64,000 nucleotides of DNA from Spirulinaceae cyanobacterium SM2_1_0 (GTDB lineage: Bacteria > Cyanobacteriota > Cyanobacteriia > Cyanobacteriales > Spirulinaceae): positions 62,001 through 126,000 of the forward strand of contig JAAUTY010000005.1 of NCBI GenBank assembly GCA_012031265.1, given 5' to 3'. This document shows, piece after piece, positions 9,225 through 18,967 of the stretch. How positions within the stretch are numbered: the stretch's first letter is position 1; every line of letters begins with the position of its first letter. Both the position numbers and the translations under genes were made by a program. The notes under the pieces were generated by a model that saw nothing but the letters and a program-made list of their open reading frames with translations, was not told the DNA's origin and did not search any database.

Positions 9225-9503
9225 CTAGCGATCAACCCGCTCGAGCTGCCAAAGGATCTGGTTGCCTTCGCGACGCACCCGCGAAATGACCCAGTTGCGC
9301 CACGACCAATGATCCCCTCGGCTAGTGACCGCGCTCGCATTCACATCCATGAGGTCGGCCAATTCAGAGCTGCTGATCAGGTAACCTTGGTTGGCAATTT
9401 CGTCGGCAATTCGGAGCGTGTCGATCAGATTTTGAAGCTGGCTAACCCGTTCGGCTCGCGACAGTTGATTGTCTTCGGTCGCGATCGCATTCGATTCGCT
9501 CAT
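9225..9503 (-). CDS. Small cyanobacterial helix-turn-helix-like protein
   Basis: About 92 residues from ATG 9503 (a start at 9518 is also possible). The pattern S-S-S-E-L-A-D-L-M-D-V-N-A-S-A-V-T-S-R resembles a helix-turn-helix. It is followed by W-S-W-R-N-W-V-I-S-R-V-R-R-E-G-N-Q-I-L-W-Q-L-E-R. It looks like a conserved small cyanobacterial protein, perhaps DNA-binding; family and role were not recognised. It is separated from the large TPR-CHAT gene downstream in the window by about 120 bp of AT-richer sequence that could carry its promoter. Confidence 0.55.
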   Translation of the reverse strand: MSESNAIATEDNQLSRAERVSQLQNLIDTLRIADEIANQGYLISSSELADLMDVNASAVTSRGDHWSWRNWVISRVRREGNQILWQLERVDR

Positions 9504-9636
9504 AGCGCTGCTAAGCAAGTAGTAATTGACCTGTAACGTATCAAATCTCAGTATATGTAAGTTAACGCTGCTCTGCGATTGAATCTGATAACTCTGCTAC
9601 GGGAACGGGCGAGAGCATCTTGTGAATTGGCGAAAT

Positions 9637-12600
9637 TCAACTCAGCCAGTCGAGATTGCGCGCGGCGATCGCCAGACCCGCCCAATAGTAAGGATTAGCA
9701 TAGGGAGCCTCACCGGTGCTCTGGAGTACAGCCGCCTGCCAGCGCTCAGCCGCCGCTTGGAATTCTGGCGCGAGCTGACCGGGAGCCTCCGTCAATTCAG
9801 CCGCTCGCTCGCGATACCACTGCGCCAAGTCACTGGGCTGGGCGCGCCGCAGCCAGTGCTGTGTCTGTTGCAAGGCTTGCGGCGGTCGCGTGCCGGCCAA
9901 GAAGCGCCGATAGAACTCAACCGTGAGGATGAGGCGGGCTTCGGGATTCAGAGTCCACAGGGCACTGAGCACGTAGCTGACGCCGCGACTGAGCAGGAGC
10001 GTGGCCCAGTCGGGATGATCGGCAGCGGTGGGCTGACCCAGTGGTGTCGCGGGCAGCGTGAAGCTCGCCAAGTAGTAGTCAGCCCAGGGCAGATCGTCCC
10101 AGTCGCGACCGCTGAGGCGCTCATGCTCATTGAGCTGCAAGGCCGACTGCTGGGGGGTGGCGGGGTTATTGGCATAAGCGCCGACGTAGTGCAGCAGGTG
10201 GTGACCATCGGCAAACGCGGTTTTCACTTCGGCGGCGCTAGCCTGGGTGCCTGCCAGATGCGTGAACGTGCCGCAGTATTGACAGACGGCGGCGGCCTCA
10301 ATGTCGGCACCGGCTGGGGCGGGTGGCGGCGTGTTTTCCGGGTCAGCCGTGGCGATGTGGCTGGCTCCCGCGAGGCTGAGGAGTGAGCGATCGCCCGCAA
10401 CGGGCAACGTGCCCGTCGGACGCACCGCCCAGTCGGTCGGCGTTTGCTCTGGCAGCCAAGCTTGATTAGACAGTGCCAGGGGCAGCGCCCCAAGATAGGC
10501 GACAGTCAAATTTTCTGGGAAGAGGGCATGGAGGGGCAGGCCGCGCAACTCTTGGTGGGGCATGAGCAGCACTTTTTCCACGCCTCCCTGCACCAGTTCG
10601 CGGCTGAGGGCATCGAAGTTGAGGATCTCGCCCAGTTGTGCCAGCAAGTCCGACCAGCGCAACAAGTTCGCCGTCGTGGTCATGGTGGTCAGTTGCGCCT
10701 GCCACTGTGCGAGCCAAGCGGTGAGACGCTGACGGCGATCGCGCGCGTCCGCGATCTCATCAATGCTGTTCGCCTCAGCCGCTGGAGCCGGGGCGGCCGC
10801 GACCTCGTTTTCCCCGGTCAGTCCTAGCAACTCCAGCAAAATATCCAGCGAGGCATCACTATCCTGCCGCGCCGAATTGACCCGCGCCCGCAGCGATGGA
10901 CTCAACACGACATTCAAAACCACATTGGGGGTGCGACCGAGGACGATCGGCTCTGATGCGCCGGGATGCACGAGCACCGTGGTCAATGCCGCTGGACTGA
11001 GATGCCAGGTGACGATCGCGGTTCCCGGCGGGCAGAGCTTCTGAATCGACTCCCAGGTCGGCAGGGTCTGCCGCCATTGGGGTTGGTTGAGCAGCCAGGA
11101 GAGCGTCACGGTTTTGCTCCGCACGGTATTCTCCAGTGCCGCGCCAAACTCGCCGAGCTGGACGGCAATATCGACGCCAAACTGGTAAAGGGGAGCCAAG
11201 GTCAAGGCGACTTGGCGCTGGCGTTCAGCGGGCAACTGGCTTTCAGTGAGTAACGCTTGCAACTGTTCTAAGCCCTGCTGCTGGAGGGACTGGGCGGCCT
11301 CAACTTCCTCGAGGCTGAGGTGAACCGCCAGTTGATCCTGAAGCACTTCGAGGTGGGCCAGTGGCTGGCTCTCCGGTTTCAGGGCGGCCAGCGCCTCCTG
11401 GTAATGGTTCAATGCCTGTCGCCAACTGGGGGCGGGATCAGCCTGGGTTTGGCCATAGCGATAGCGGCTGCGGCCGAGTTGCCAGAGGAGCCGACCGCGA
11501 TTTTCCGCCGCGCGATCGCCCGATAAATGTTGTAATCCCTGCTCTAGGCAAGCAATCTCCCCCGCAAAGCCCCGCTGGTTCAGCAGCGGCTCGCTCAGAG
11601 CGATCGCACTCAGCGAAGTGATCAGCAGATCTGGCTGGGTGGACTGTTGCGCCGCCGCGCTGCGTCCCACCCAAAGTTGCCAATTATCAGTTTGCAGTTG
11701 CAGTGCCCGGTCGTAGCTGCCGATGGCGGCTTCTGGCTGGGCCAAGGTCGCCAGTGCTTGACCCCGCCCTGCCCAGGCGGCGACATTGTCGGGTTGCAGG
11801 CGAATCGCTTTGTCGTAGCTAGCGAGGGCGTCTGTCGCGTCGCCTTGTGCAGCCAACACGTCACCGCGTTGTTGCCAGGCGGCGGCCGAGCTGGGCTGTA
11901 GGGCGAGGGCCTGGTCGTAGGCGGCGATCGCCGTCTCGAATTGTCCTTGGGCGGCGAGCACTGTACCGCGACTGCAAAGGGCGGCGGCAAAATCCGGTTT
12001 CAGGCTCAGGGCTTGGTCATAATCAGCGATTGCCGCTGACCAGTCACCGGCCGCCGCCCGTGCCTGACCGCGCTGCCAGAGCAGGGCGGGATCGTTGGGG
12101 CGCAAGGAGAGGGCGCGTTCGTAACCGGCGATCGCCTCACTAGCTCGACCAGCCGCCAACAAGCAAGCACCACGCTGCGCCCAGGCTTCAAGATCATCGG
12201 GTCGCAGTTGCAGGGCACTGTCGTAACTGGCCGCCGCCGCCTCGTAGCGACCGGCTCGCTCCAGACTCGCGGCTTGACCCAGCCAGGCCTTATGAAAGTT
12301 GGGTTGCAGTTCGAGCGCCTTGCCGTAGCTCTCGAGGGCTTCACCCCGGGAACCAACCCGATCCAGGCTGTTGCCGCGACTGTACCAAGCTTTGTAAAAA
12401 TCGGGCTTTAGCTCCAGCACTTGGTTGTAACTGGCGATCGCTTCTTCGTGGCGTTCCAGTTCGTCTAGGGCGAGGCCGCGATTGTACCAGGCTTTGAAAA
12501 AGTCGGGCTTCAGCTCCAGGGCACGGTCGTAGCTGGCGATCGCCTCCTCGTAGCGACCCAAATTTTTCAGCCCCAGGCCGCGATTGCCCCAGGCTTGGTG

Positions 12601-13512
12601 GTAGTCCGGCCGCTGCTCGATCGCTTGCTCCCAACTGGCGATCGCCCCTTCAAAGTCACCAGCCTCGTATTGCTGGACACCGCGATTGAAGGCCTGCTCA
12701 GCAACATCCGGGCTGGAACTCGCCGGGGCCGCATTGGTTTGCCGCTGTTCGATCTGGCGCACCAGTTCCTGGATAATCGCTTGCGGTTCTTGGGTGCTCA
12801 GTCCGAGGCGCTGCGCGACTTGCTGGACTAGATTGTCGTCCTGCTGCAAGCGCACCAGTAGCTCGTCGAGGGAAATGGTTTTGTCGCTGCTGCTAGTTGC
12901 CGTCGCTGCAACGGGTTCGGAGGCGGGTGTGGGCGGTTCTGGCGGAGCGGGCTTCGGAGCAGGCGGTGTCGCTGGGATTGGTGGCGGTGGCGGTGGGGTG
13001 GCTATGGCGGCAGGCAGTGGCGTCGGGGTGGCGGCTGGCGTCGGTTGGCCCAGCGCGGGTTCTGGCTCATTGGCTTCCCAGGTGTCACTGTCGCTGCGAT
13101 CACTCTCCAACAGCATCCGGCCGATCCCGCGAGCTGTTTCGCCGAGGGGCTGCCAGGTGGGGAGTTCCTGAACCTGGTCGCCAAAGGCGATCAGACGTTG
13201 GGCGAGATCGGCGCTGGGGGAGTTCGTAGCTAGAACTTTTGCCCCGTAGCGTTGCAGCCAGGCCAGCCAAGTCTGGGGGCTGCTGCGGTCATCCAGCGCC
13301 ACAAAGAAGCGCTGCACGCGCTCCGGCGACCAGCCATGGGCCACGCCTTCGAGGAGTTGTGAGAAGAGAAACTCGTAGTCGCGCTCCGTGAGTGGTTGCG
13401 CCGCCTCGAACCCTTCTGTTGCAGGGCGATCACTCTCAATCCCCTCTTCGTCCGGCTGGAAGTTGAGGTACTGTTGCGAAAAGTTCTTAAGCCGCTGGAG
13501 CCATTGAGACAT
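9637..13512 (-). CDS. TPR-CHAT protein with degenerate CHAT catalytic pair
   Basis: 1291 residues from ATG 13512, which has AGGAAG upstream; a frame extending to 13680 would intrude into the subtilisin gene. Layout: N-terminal helical region (1-150), a P/A/T-rich linker (about 165-230), at least ten consecutive 34-residue TPR units (about 275-610), a helical region, and a C-terminal CHAT (caspase-like) domain (about 950-1290). The scaffold features P-H-Q-E-L-R-G-L-P-L-H-A-L and a terminal P-Y-Y-W-A-G-L are kept. Where CHAT proteases have H-x-x-x-H-G, this protein reads LHYVGAY, so the catalytic His is Ala. Where they have S-A-C-E-T-G it reads ASFTLPA, so the Cys is Phe. It is probably a catalytically dead scaffold or regulator. 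It lies downstream of the subtilisin on the same strand (113-bp gap). Confidence 0.85.
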   Translation of the reverse strand: MSQWLQRLKNFSQQYLNFQPDEEGIESDRPATEGFEAAQPLTERDYEFLFSQLLEGVAHGWSPERVQRFFVALDDRSSPQTWLAWLQRYGAKVLATNSPSADLAQRLIAFGDQVQELPTWQPLGETARGIGRMLLESDRSDSDTWEANEPEPALGQPTPAATPTPLPAAIATPPPPPPIPATPPAPKPAPPEPPTPASEPVAATATSSSDKTISLDELLVRLQQDDNLVQQVAQRLGLSTQEPQAIIQELVRQIEQRQTNAAPASSSPDVAEQAFNRGVQQYEAGDFEGAIASWEQAIEQRPDYHQAWGNRGLGLKNLGRYEEAIASYDRALELKPDFFKAWYNRGLALDELERHEEAIASYNQVLELKPDFYKAWYSRGNSLDRVGSRGEALESYGKALELQPNFHKAWLGQAASLERAGRYEAAAASYDSALQLRPDDLEAWAQRGACLLAAGRASEAIAGYERALSLRPNDPALLWQRGQARAAAGDWSAAIADYDQALSLKPDFAAALCSRGTVLAAQGQFETAIAAYDQALALQPSSAAAWQQRGDVLAAQGDATDALASYDKAIRLQPDNVAAWAGRGQALATLAQPEAAIGSYDRALQLQTDNWQLWVGRSAAAQQSTQPDLLITSLSAIALSEPLLNQRGFAGEIACLEQGLQHLSGDRAAENRGRLLWQLGRSRYRYGQTQADPAPSWRQALNHYQEALAALKPESQPLAHLEVLQDQLAVHLSLEEVEAAQSLQQQGLEQLQALLTESQLPAERQRQVALTLAPLYQFGVDIAVQLGEFGAALENTVRSKTVTLSWLLNQPQWRQTLPTWESIQKLCPPGTAIVTWHLSPAALTTVLVHPGASEPIVLGRTPNVVLNVVLSPSLRARVNSARQDSDASLDILLELLGLTGENEVAAAPAPAAEANSIDEIADARDRRQRLTAWLAQWQAQLTTMTTTANLLRWSDLLAQLGEILNFDALSRELVQGGVEKVLLMPHQELRGLPLHALFPENLTVAYLGALPLALSNQAWLPEQTPTDWAVRPTGTLPVAGDRSLLSLAGASHIATADPENTPPPAPAGADIEAAAVCQYCGTFTHLAGTQASAAEVKTAFADGHHLLHYVGAYANNPATPQQSALQLNEHERLSGRDWDDLPWADYYLASFTLPATPLGQPTAADHPDWATLLLSRGVSYVLSALWTLNPEARLILTVEFYRRFLAGTRPPQALQQTQHWLRRAQPSDLAQWYRERAAELTEAPGQLAPEFQAAAERWQAAVLQSTGEAPYANPYYWAGLAIAARNLDWLS

Positions 13513-13624
13513 TTTACTTCCTGGTTGCGATCGCCAGAGTCGCCACTGAGTAATTTCGCACTCAATTATAGGGCTAGTCTTTCGCCTGCTGGCAGCGAAT
13601 TCCAGCGCTAGCGCCTGGGCCGGG

Positions 13625-15700
13625 TCAAATGCCGAGATCCAGTGTCCACTGCCGCAGCCGCCCGGTATCTCCCGGCGCACAGTCTACCAGCCAGAGATGC
13701 CAGCGCCCAGCACTGGTCTGACCGAGCCAGCGGCGCAGCACGGGCGTGGTGGTGAGGTTGTAGGTAGCGGTCAAGTGCGTCTGCGTGCCGAGGCTACGAT
13801 TTTGCAGTAGGGCGGTTTCGCCATTCGGTGCTCGCAGGCGGATTTCGAGATCGCCGAGAAAGGTGTGCTCGACGATCACGGTCACCTGGAGGTCGCGCAG
13901 CGGCGCAGCCGTGGTTATTTCGATCGGGCTGGCGATGCCGCGTGGGTCGTTGTCGGGGATGGCGATCGCCACAGTCCGCTCTTCGCGCCGCCGCTGCGTC
14001 GGTTGCGGACTCGCCGTCTGCGCTTGTTGCTGTGCGGCCTTGACAGCTTGGTAAGCATTCACCTTGCCGTAGCCAAACCACTGCGAATGACCACTCTGGT
14101 TGTAGGTGCCGAGTTGCAAGCCGAGCTGGGGATCGCGATCGCGATCCACAATTTTGTCCGCCGTCTGCTGCAAGATCTGTCGCACTTCGGTCGCGGTCAA
14201 ATCCGGATTCACCGACAGCACCAGCGCTGCCACCCCAGCAACCACGGGACAGGCGCTGGATGTACCACCAAAGTTGCGGGTGAAATTGCCCGATTCATAG
14301 CCCAGCGCACCCAACTGGTCGGTGGTAAAGATGCCCAGCCCCGGCAGCCACTGCTGGACAGCGGGGGCGGTGGGAATGAAGCCGGTCTGTTGAAACCACA
14401 TTCCCGGCGGCGCATTATTGCTCGGCGCACAGACCGAGATTTGGTTGCCCCAATTGCTGTAAGCCGACTTTTTGCTTGTGCTCGTACAAGCAGCCACGGC
14501 GATGACATCGGGATGGAGTGCGAAACCGGCGAGCCAATCCGTCGGCCCATTGAGCAAGTTGCGCGGCCACTGTTGTTCGTAGATCGTGCCCTGGATGGGC
14601 CGATTGGCGTTGCCAGCGGCAAAGACGATGACACAACCCTTGCCATTGCGCCCCTGGGTCGCAGCGCGGTTGAGTGCCGCACTCTGCCGCAGCGAGAGCG
14701 GAAAATGCACGGCGGCAGCACCCCAGCTACAGGAGATGACGCTCGCGCCTTTCTGCACCGCCCAGTCGAAGATCTGCTCGACGGCTTGGTCATCTAGAAA
14801 GCCCGTGGTGCGGATCGGCATCAGCGCGCAGCCGGGGGCGACGCCGACGACGCCTTGACCATTTTCTTCGGCCACGGCCACGCCCGCACAGGCGGTACCG
14901 TGGCTTTCTTGATCACTGTCGGGGAGGGGGAGGAAATCGCGTCCTTTGAAGTCCTGCGGCGCGACCAGCTTGCCCTTGCCTTGGAAGTCCGGGTGGTTGA
15001 TATCGATGGCGTCATCGGTGATGGCGACAACGATCGAGCGTTGGCCGCGCGTGATGTCCCAGGCGCGCTCGACATCGATGTGCGAGCCGGGGGCGAGTTC
15101 GGCGCTGCTGCGGTCGTGGTGCAGATACCACTGCTGCGGGTAAAACTCGTCTTGGGGTCGGTAGAGCGAGTCTTGGCGAATCACCACATTCGCCTCGGCA
15201 AGCTGAACGGCTGACGCGGCCAGCAGACGGTTGGCGAGCTTGAGCGGATTCTCGCGTGCCGCTGCCGTCAGCCGATAGACGTAGGCATCGGCTAACCCGG
15301 CGATCGCCCCTGTTTCCTCGAGATGCAGCGCCTCGGTCAATTCCGCTCGCACCCTGGCAGGGGTGTCGCGCGCGAATTGCACCGTGATCTCATCGGTCAG
15401 GTAAACCAGTGTCTCTGGGTTGGCGCGCACCTGATAGACGTGGCTGGCAAAGGCAATGCTGGTCTGCTGGCGGGCCGTCGCCATGGCCACATCCAACTGC
15501 TCCGGCGCAATGCTGATTTCCCACAAATTCACTTGGGGCAAGTGCTGATACTGCTGGTGCGGGATAGCCGCTGGGAAAGCAGCGTCGGGCGGTTCGAGGC
15601 GCAGCGTGAAGCGATCGCCCACCTTAACCAAGACCAATTCTTCGCCGCCGCGTTGCAGCAACAGACCCATGCGTTCTTCCGGTATGCCCGCTGCGCTCAT
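13625..15700 (-). CDS. Subtilisin-like serine peptidase (S8) with C-terminal P-domain-like module
   Basis: 691 residues, no signal peptide. The N-terminal 180 residues form a pro-region-like domain. The catalytic domain shows D229 (VVAITDDAIDINHPDF), H267 (SHGTACAG) and S481 (FGGTSSACPVVAG), with the oxyanion Asn in FAAGNANRP. After a Q/T-rich linker (about 575-600) comes a beta-rich proprotein-convertase P-like domain (HTFLGDLEIRLRAPNG ... GRWHLWLVDCAPGDTG). All catalytic residues are intact. The lack of a signal peptide suggests a cytoplasmic or non-classically exported protease. The following TPR-CHAT gene suggests a functional pair in which an active protease works with a dead caspase-like TPR protein. 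Confidence 0.9.
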   Translation of the reverse strand: MSAAGIPEERMGLLLQRGGEELVLVKVGDRFTLRLEPPDAAFPAAIPHQQYQHLPQVNLWEISIAPEQLDVAMATARQQTSIAFASHVYQVRANPETLVYLTDEITVQFARDTPARVRAELTEALHLEETGAIAGLADAYVYRLTAAARENPLKLANRLLAASAVQLAEANVVIRQDSLYRPQDEFYPQQWYLHHDRSSAELAPGSHIDVERAWDITRGQRSIVVAITDDAIDINHPDFQGKGKLVAPQDFKGRDFLPLPDSDQESHGTACAGVAVAEENGQGVVGVAPGCALMPIRTTGFLDDQAVEQIFDWAVQKGASVISCSWGAAAVHFPLSLRQSAALNRAATQGRNGKGCVIVFAAGNANRPIQGTIYEQQWPRNLLNGPTDWLAGFALHPDVIAVAACTSTSKKSAYSNWGNQISVCAPSNNAPPGMWFQQTGFIPTAPAVQQWLPGLGIFTTDQLGALGYESGNFTRNFGGTSSACPVVAGVAALVLSVNPDLTATEVRQILQQTADKIVDRDRDPQLGLQLGTYNQSGHSQWFGYGKVNAYQAVKAAQQQAQTASPQPTQRRREERTVAIAIPDNDPRGIASPIEITTAAPLRDLQVTVIVEHTFLGDLEIRLRAPNGETALLQNRSLGTQTHLTATYNLTTTPVLRRWLGQTSAGRWHLWLVDCAPGDTGRLRQWTLDLGI

Positions 15701-15855
15701 GTCCGGCGATCCCCTCTCCCACTGGCCAGTAACTTTAATCCTGCACCAATTGTTCCACGAGTCGGCTCGCGCCCAGGTGTTAAAATGCCGTAATGATTTC
15801 GTAACATGGCTAACGAATTCTGTTGTTGTGCTGCGGTTAACCGCTTGGTTCGCTC

Positions 15856-16881
15856 ATGCTATACGTTGCCTCACTTCGTCGCTACAGTATCCTCATGGTT
15901 CTGGCTGGCTTGCTCGTCAGTGTGCTCGCCCCAGCATCGCCTGCCCAAGTGCCGGTTGAGGAGTTTGAGGGCGACCCAATTGAACTGCCCACCTACGAAG
16001 AGCCGTCGATTTCGCGACCCCTGACCCGCGACTCGAGCATCCTCAGTCTGCTGGGGGGTCAGCGCCTGCTCACCGAAGCCGATGGCGCGATCGCTGTGCA
16101 AGATTATGCCAATGCTGAACAGAAGCTCCAGGAGGCGCGCCGCGTCTTCAATCAGCTCTCCAATTTTTACCAGCAACTGTCGAGCACCTTTTCTGGGATT
16201 GACAACCGCATCTCGGACGACCAACGCCGCACGGCGCTGGAGACGGCTCAGTTGCGCGACCAGGCGACCTATGACCTCGCCCTGGTTCACATTGCCCAGA
16301 GTCAGCCCGATCTCGCTGTGCCGCTGCTGATCCAGATCGTCCGCTCTCAGAACCCGACGACGAACCTGGGGCGCGAGTCCTACCAGCGTCTGTTCGAGAT
16401 CGGCTTCGTGGAAGCGCCGCTGCAAGCAATCAGCGACGTTGATCCGGCCAATGGTTTTGGGGGGAGCAGCGATATGCTCCTCAGTCAGGCGGGAGGTGAT
16501 CGCCTGCTGGCGCGCGCTGGCGACGCGATCAGCGCTCAGGACTACACACGCGCCCTCGAACAACTCCAAGAAGCCCGTCAAGTCTTCAACCAACTCTCTA
16601 ATTTCTATCAGGAACTCGCAGGCAGCTTTTCGGGTATCGATGGCAACCTGTCGGAGACGCTGCGACGCAGTGCGCTGCGGACGGCCGAGTCACGAGACGA
16701 AGCTACCTACCAACTGGCGCTCGTTCACCGTGCCCAAGATCAGTCGGAGCTAGCCGTGCCGCTGCTGATTCAGATCGTCCGCTCCCAAAACCCGACCTCG
16801 CCGCTCGGCCGCAAGGCCTATCAGCAGCTCTTTGAGCTGGGTTTTGTCCAGACGCCCTACCCCCGCTACCAAACGAATTGA
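15856..16881 (+). CDS. Secreted protein with two tandem copies of a helical domain
   Basis: 341 residues with an N-terminal signal peptide (hydrophobic core [18 protein letters not shown]). Two copies of a ~120-residue unit follow (about 55-175 and 205-330), each with RLL, an A-x-x-x-DY segment, [31 protein letters not shown] and [14 protein letters not shown]. Copies are highly similar in protein and largely in DNA, indicating a fairly recent internal duplication. The helical pattern is TPR-like. Function unknown; the protein is likely periplasmic or lumenal. The 3' end lies 79 bp before bolA. Confidence 0.75.
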   Translation: MLYVASLRRYSILMVLAGLLVSVLAPASPAQVPVEEFEGDPIELPTYEEPSISRPLTRDSSILSLLGGQRLLTEADGAIAVQDYANAEQKLQEARRVFNQLSNFYQQLSSTFSGIDNRISDDQRRTALETAQLRDQATYDLALVHIAQSQPDLAVPLLIQIVRSQNPTTNLGRESYQRLFEIGFVEAPLQAISDVDPANGFGGSSDMLLSQAGGDRLLARAGDAISAQDYTRALEQLQEARQVFNQLSNFYQELAGSFSGIDGNLSETLRRSALRTAESRDEATYQLALVHRAQDQSELAVPLLIQIVRSQNPTSPLGRKAYQQLFELGFVQTPYPRYQTN

Positions 16882-16960
16882 ACTTCACCGCGCGGCTAAC
16901 AAGCTTATCGGTACAATTGGGGGATGCAATTATTGTTGCGATCGCACATTGAGAGCACTC

Positions 16961-17215
16961 ATGGTTGATTTGAATTGGGTCGAGGCGGCGATTCGGGCAA
17001 AGCTTCCGGACGCTGATGTCAAAGTCGAAGACTTGACAGGCGGTGGTGACCACCTACAAGCGACGGTCGTATCGGCGACCTTTGAGGGCAAGCCGAAGGT
17101 GAAGCAGCACCAACTCGTCTATAGCGCCCTACGCGAAGCGATGGACTCGGAAGCGATCCATGCCCTCGCTCTGAAAACCTACACCCCCCAAACTTGGCAA
17201 CAGGCCGGTCAATAG
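16961..17215 (+). CDS. bolA: BolA family protein
   Basis: 84 residues from ATG 16961; an open frame extending upstream overlaps the preceding gene and is not part of the protein. The sequence shows the BolA/YrbA pattern: [19 protein letters not shown], then [10 protein letters not shown] and [10 protein letters not shown], with the conserved His of the QHQLVY segment. BolA proteins form [2Fe-2S]-bridged heterodimers with CGFS monothiol glutaredoxins, and that partner is encoded 63 bp downstream on the same strand. Role inferred: iron-sulfur or iron homeostasis, cytoplasmic. Confidence 0.9.
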   Translation: MVDLNWVEAAIRAKLPDADVKVEDLTGGGDHLQATVVSATFEGKPKVKQHQLVYSALREAMDSEAIHALALKTYTPQTWQQAGQ

Positions 17216-17278
17216 CCCGAAACGGTCGCGTTGCCCAATTCTTCTTGTCGTGTCGTTTATTTTTGAGGACTCAAAATC

Positions 17279-17602
17279 GTGACTCCAGAACTAAAAGAGC
17301 GCCTTGACAGCATCGTCAAGCAAGACAAAATCGTCGTCTTCATGAAGGGCAGCAAGCTCATGCCCCAATGCGGCTTCTCCAACAACGTCGTGCAGATCCT
17401 CAACACGCTCGGCGTGCCGTTCTCGACGGTCGATGTTCTGGAGGACATGGATGTCCGCCAGGGGATCAAGGAGTACTCGGAGTGGCCGACGATTCCCCAA
17501 GTTTATTTGGATGGCGAATTTCTCGGCGGTTCCGACATTTTGATTGAAATGTATCAAAACGGTGAACTTCAAGAAAAGGTTGAGGTTGCGCTGGCCTCCT
17601 AA
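17279..17602 (+). CDS. grxD: Monothiol glutaredoxin, Grx4/CGFS family
   Basis: 107 residues from a GTG start preceded by TTTTGAGGAC. The hallmark C-G-F-S active site lies in MPQCGFSN near residue 33. Other glutaredoxin features are FMKGS with the conserved Lys, W-P-T-I-P-Q-V-Y (cis-Pro, glutathione binding) and [13 protein letters not shown] glutaredoxins carry a glutathione-ligated [2Fe-2S] cluster and deliver it with BolA, which is encoded immediately upstream. A rho-independent-type terminator follows (17639-17665), so bolA-grxD appears to be a two-gene unit. Confidence 0.95.
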   Translation: MTPELKERLDSIVKQDKIVVFMKGSKLMPQCGFSNNVVQILNTLGVPFSTVDVLEDMDVRQGIKEYSEWPTIPQVYLDGEFLGGSDILIEMYQNGELQEKVEVALAS

Positions 17603-17638
17603 CCCCAGCGGTAGCCTGAAAACTCAGAATCGCAACTG

Positions 17639-17665
17639 AAGCGCTGTCGGCAAGGCGGCGCTTTT
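17639..17665 (+). terminator. Rho-independent-type terminator after grxD
   Basis: AAGCGC (17639-17644) pairs with GCGCTT (17658-17663) around a 13-base G/C-rich loop, followed by a T run in CTTTTATA. It lies 36 bp downstream of the glutaredoxin stop codon. Confidence 0.65.
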
Positions 17666-17887
17666 ATATGGCGAAATGAGGCTTTGAGATTGCGGATTCC
17701 CAGTCGATTTCCATAGAGGATGCTCAGTTTTAGCCCGCGATCGCGACGCTACCCGGCCCACATCATGACCCGAACCGACCAATTCAGGCAACCAATCCAG
17801 CAACGCTCAGGGCGTTCGGTGATCCCTGCCCGCAAATACGAGGGGTGATCGCCCTAAAATAGGGTCAACCCATTCTCCACCAAGGCG

Positions 17888-18592
17888 ATGGTTCCAACTT
17901 CCCAGACGATCCTTTACCCCGACAGCGATGGCAAACCGATGGCGGATAATACCCGGCAATTCCGCTGGATTGTCACGCTCAAGGAGAATCTTGAGATTCT
18001 CTTTGTGGATCGCGCCGATGTCTTTGTCGCCGGTGACCTGCTCTGGTATCCCGTGGAAGGCGACAACCAAACCAGCCATGCTCCGGATGCGATGGTGATC
18101 TTTGGGCGGCCGAAGGGCGATCGCGGTTCCTATCGCCAGTGGCAAGAAGACGGCATCGCGCCGCAAGTGGTATTTGAAGTGCTTTCTCCCAGCAACAGCC
18201 GCCCCGAAATGGCTGACAAGCGGGACTGGTACTTTCGCTACGGCATCGAGGAGTACTACCAGTATGACCCCGACCGCAACCAGTTGACCGGCGCGCGCCG
18301 GGTTGACGGCAGGGTGGTTGAGATTGCCAATATGCTCGGTTGGGTGAGTCCGCGTCTGGGGATTCGCTTCGAGCTGACCGCTGAGACGCTGGTGGTTTAC
18401 GCGCCGAATGGCGATCGCTTTCTCACCCCGGTTGAACTCGCCGCTGAACGGAACCAAGCGCGCGATCGCGCTGAGCAGGAACGTGCCCGTGCTGAGCAGG
18501 AACGCGCCCGCGCCGACCGCGCTGAAGCTGAACGGGCGATGCTTCTCGATCGCCTCCGTGCCCTGGGGATTGACCCGGAACAGCTCCAGTGA
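17888..18592 (+). CDS. Uma2 family (DUF820) putative endonuclease with coiled-coil tail
   Basis: 234 residues. The Uma2 fold, a PD-(D/E)XK nuclease relative, is visible: V-A-G-D-L-L-W-Y-P, A-P-D-A-M-V-I-F-G (with catalytic-type Asp), then V-V-F-E-V-L-S-P-S-N-S with the E-x-x-S/K element and K-R-D-W-Y-F-R-Y-G-I-E-E-Y-Y. The last 50 residues are an E/R/A-rich coiled coil (repeats of A-E-Q-E-R-A-R). The family is expanded in cyanobacteria, its function is unproven, and nuclease activity is inferred from fold. The gene stands alone. Confidence 0.9.
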   Translation: MVPTSQTILYPDSDGKPMADNTRQFRWIVTLKENLEILFVDRADVFVAGDLLWYPVEGDNQTSHAPDAMVIFGRPKGDRGSYRQWQEDGIAPQVVFEVLSPSNSRPEMADKRDWYFRYGIEEYYQYDPDRNQLTGARRVDGRVVEIANMLGWVSPRLGIRFELTAETLVVYAPNGDRFLTPVELAAERNQARDRAEQERARAEQERARADRAEAERAMLLDRLRALGIDPEQLQ

Positions 18593-18967
18593 CGACTCGC
18601 TCGACCCATCATCGGCAACCGGTAGTGCTGCTAGCTGGCGGGAGAGCTTTCCAGAGATGCGCCGCGATCACCGCAATATTGCTACAATTTGTGGAATTTT
18701 GCCGTAAAAAGCGTTGCCACTCGCCAAGGATGTCGAGATTTTGCCGAAAATCTGTCAGCGAAAAAAATGAAGGGCATAAGGGTAAAGATTCAGTAGGTTA
18801 ACCTAGCTAAAGAGGTGGGCAGTGGGTTCGTTGCGAGTCAGCCCAGAGACCAATCGGGTGAAGCCTGAAGGTCGGCGAACTGCTGACCTTCAGTGACTCT
18901 CAGGCGGTAACCACCAACGGTCTTTTCTCATCAAGCCAAATGGCTCAGGCAACGAGAGGGATTTGGG
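18593..18967. other. Intergenic region with structured leader before histidine kinase
   Basis: 375 bp without a gene. Bases 18680-18790 are AT-richer and could hold the kinase promoter. Bases 18810-18930 are G/C-rich and contain a perfect 9-bp hairpin (listed separately). No known riboswitch class was recognised. Confidence 0.5.
18865..18893 (+). promoter_or_regulatory. 9-bp hairpin in the 5' region of the histidine kinase gene
   Basis: CTGAAGGTC (18865-18873) and GACCTTCAG (18885-18893) pair perfectly around an 11-base loop, about 75 bp before the kinase ATG. The surrounding sequence (GCCTGAAG ... TCAGGCGGTAACCACC) suggests outer pairing too. There is no T tract, so a structured leader is more likely than a terminator. 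Confidence 0.4.

Noticed and set aside
13513-13680. N-terminal extension of the TPR-CHAT gene
   Set aside because: It overlaps the subtilisin end and lacks a ribosome-binding site; ATG 13512 has AGGAAG.
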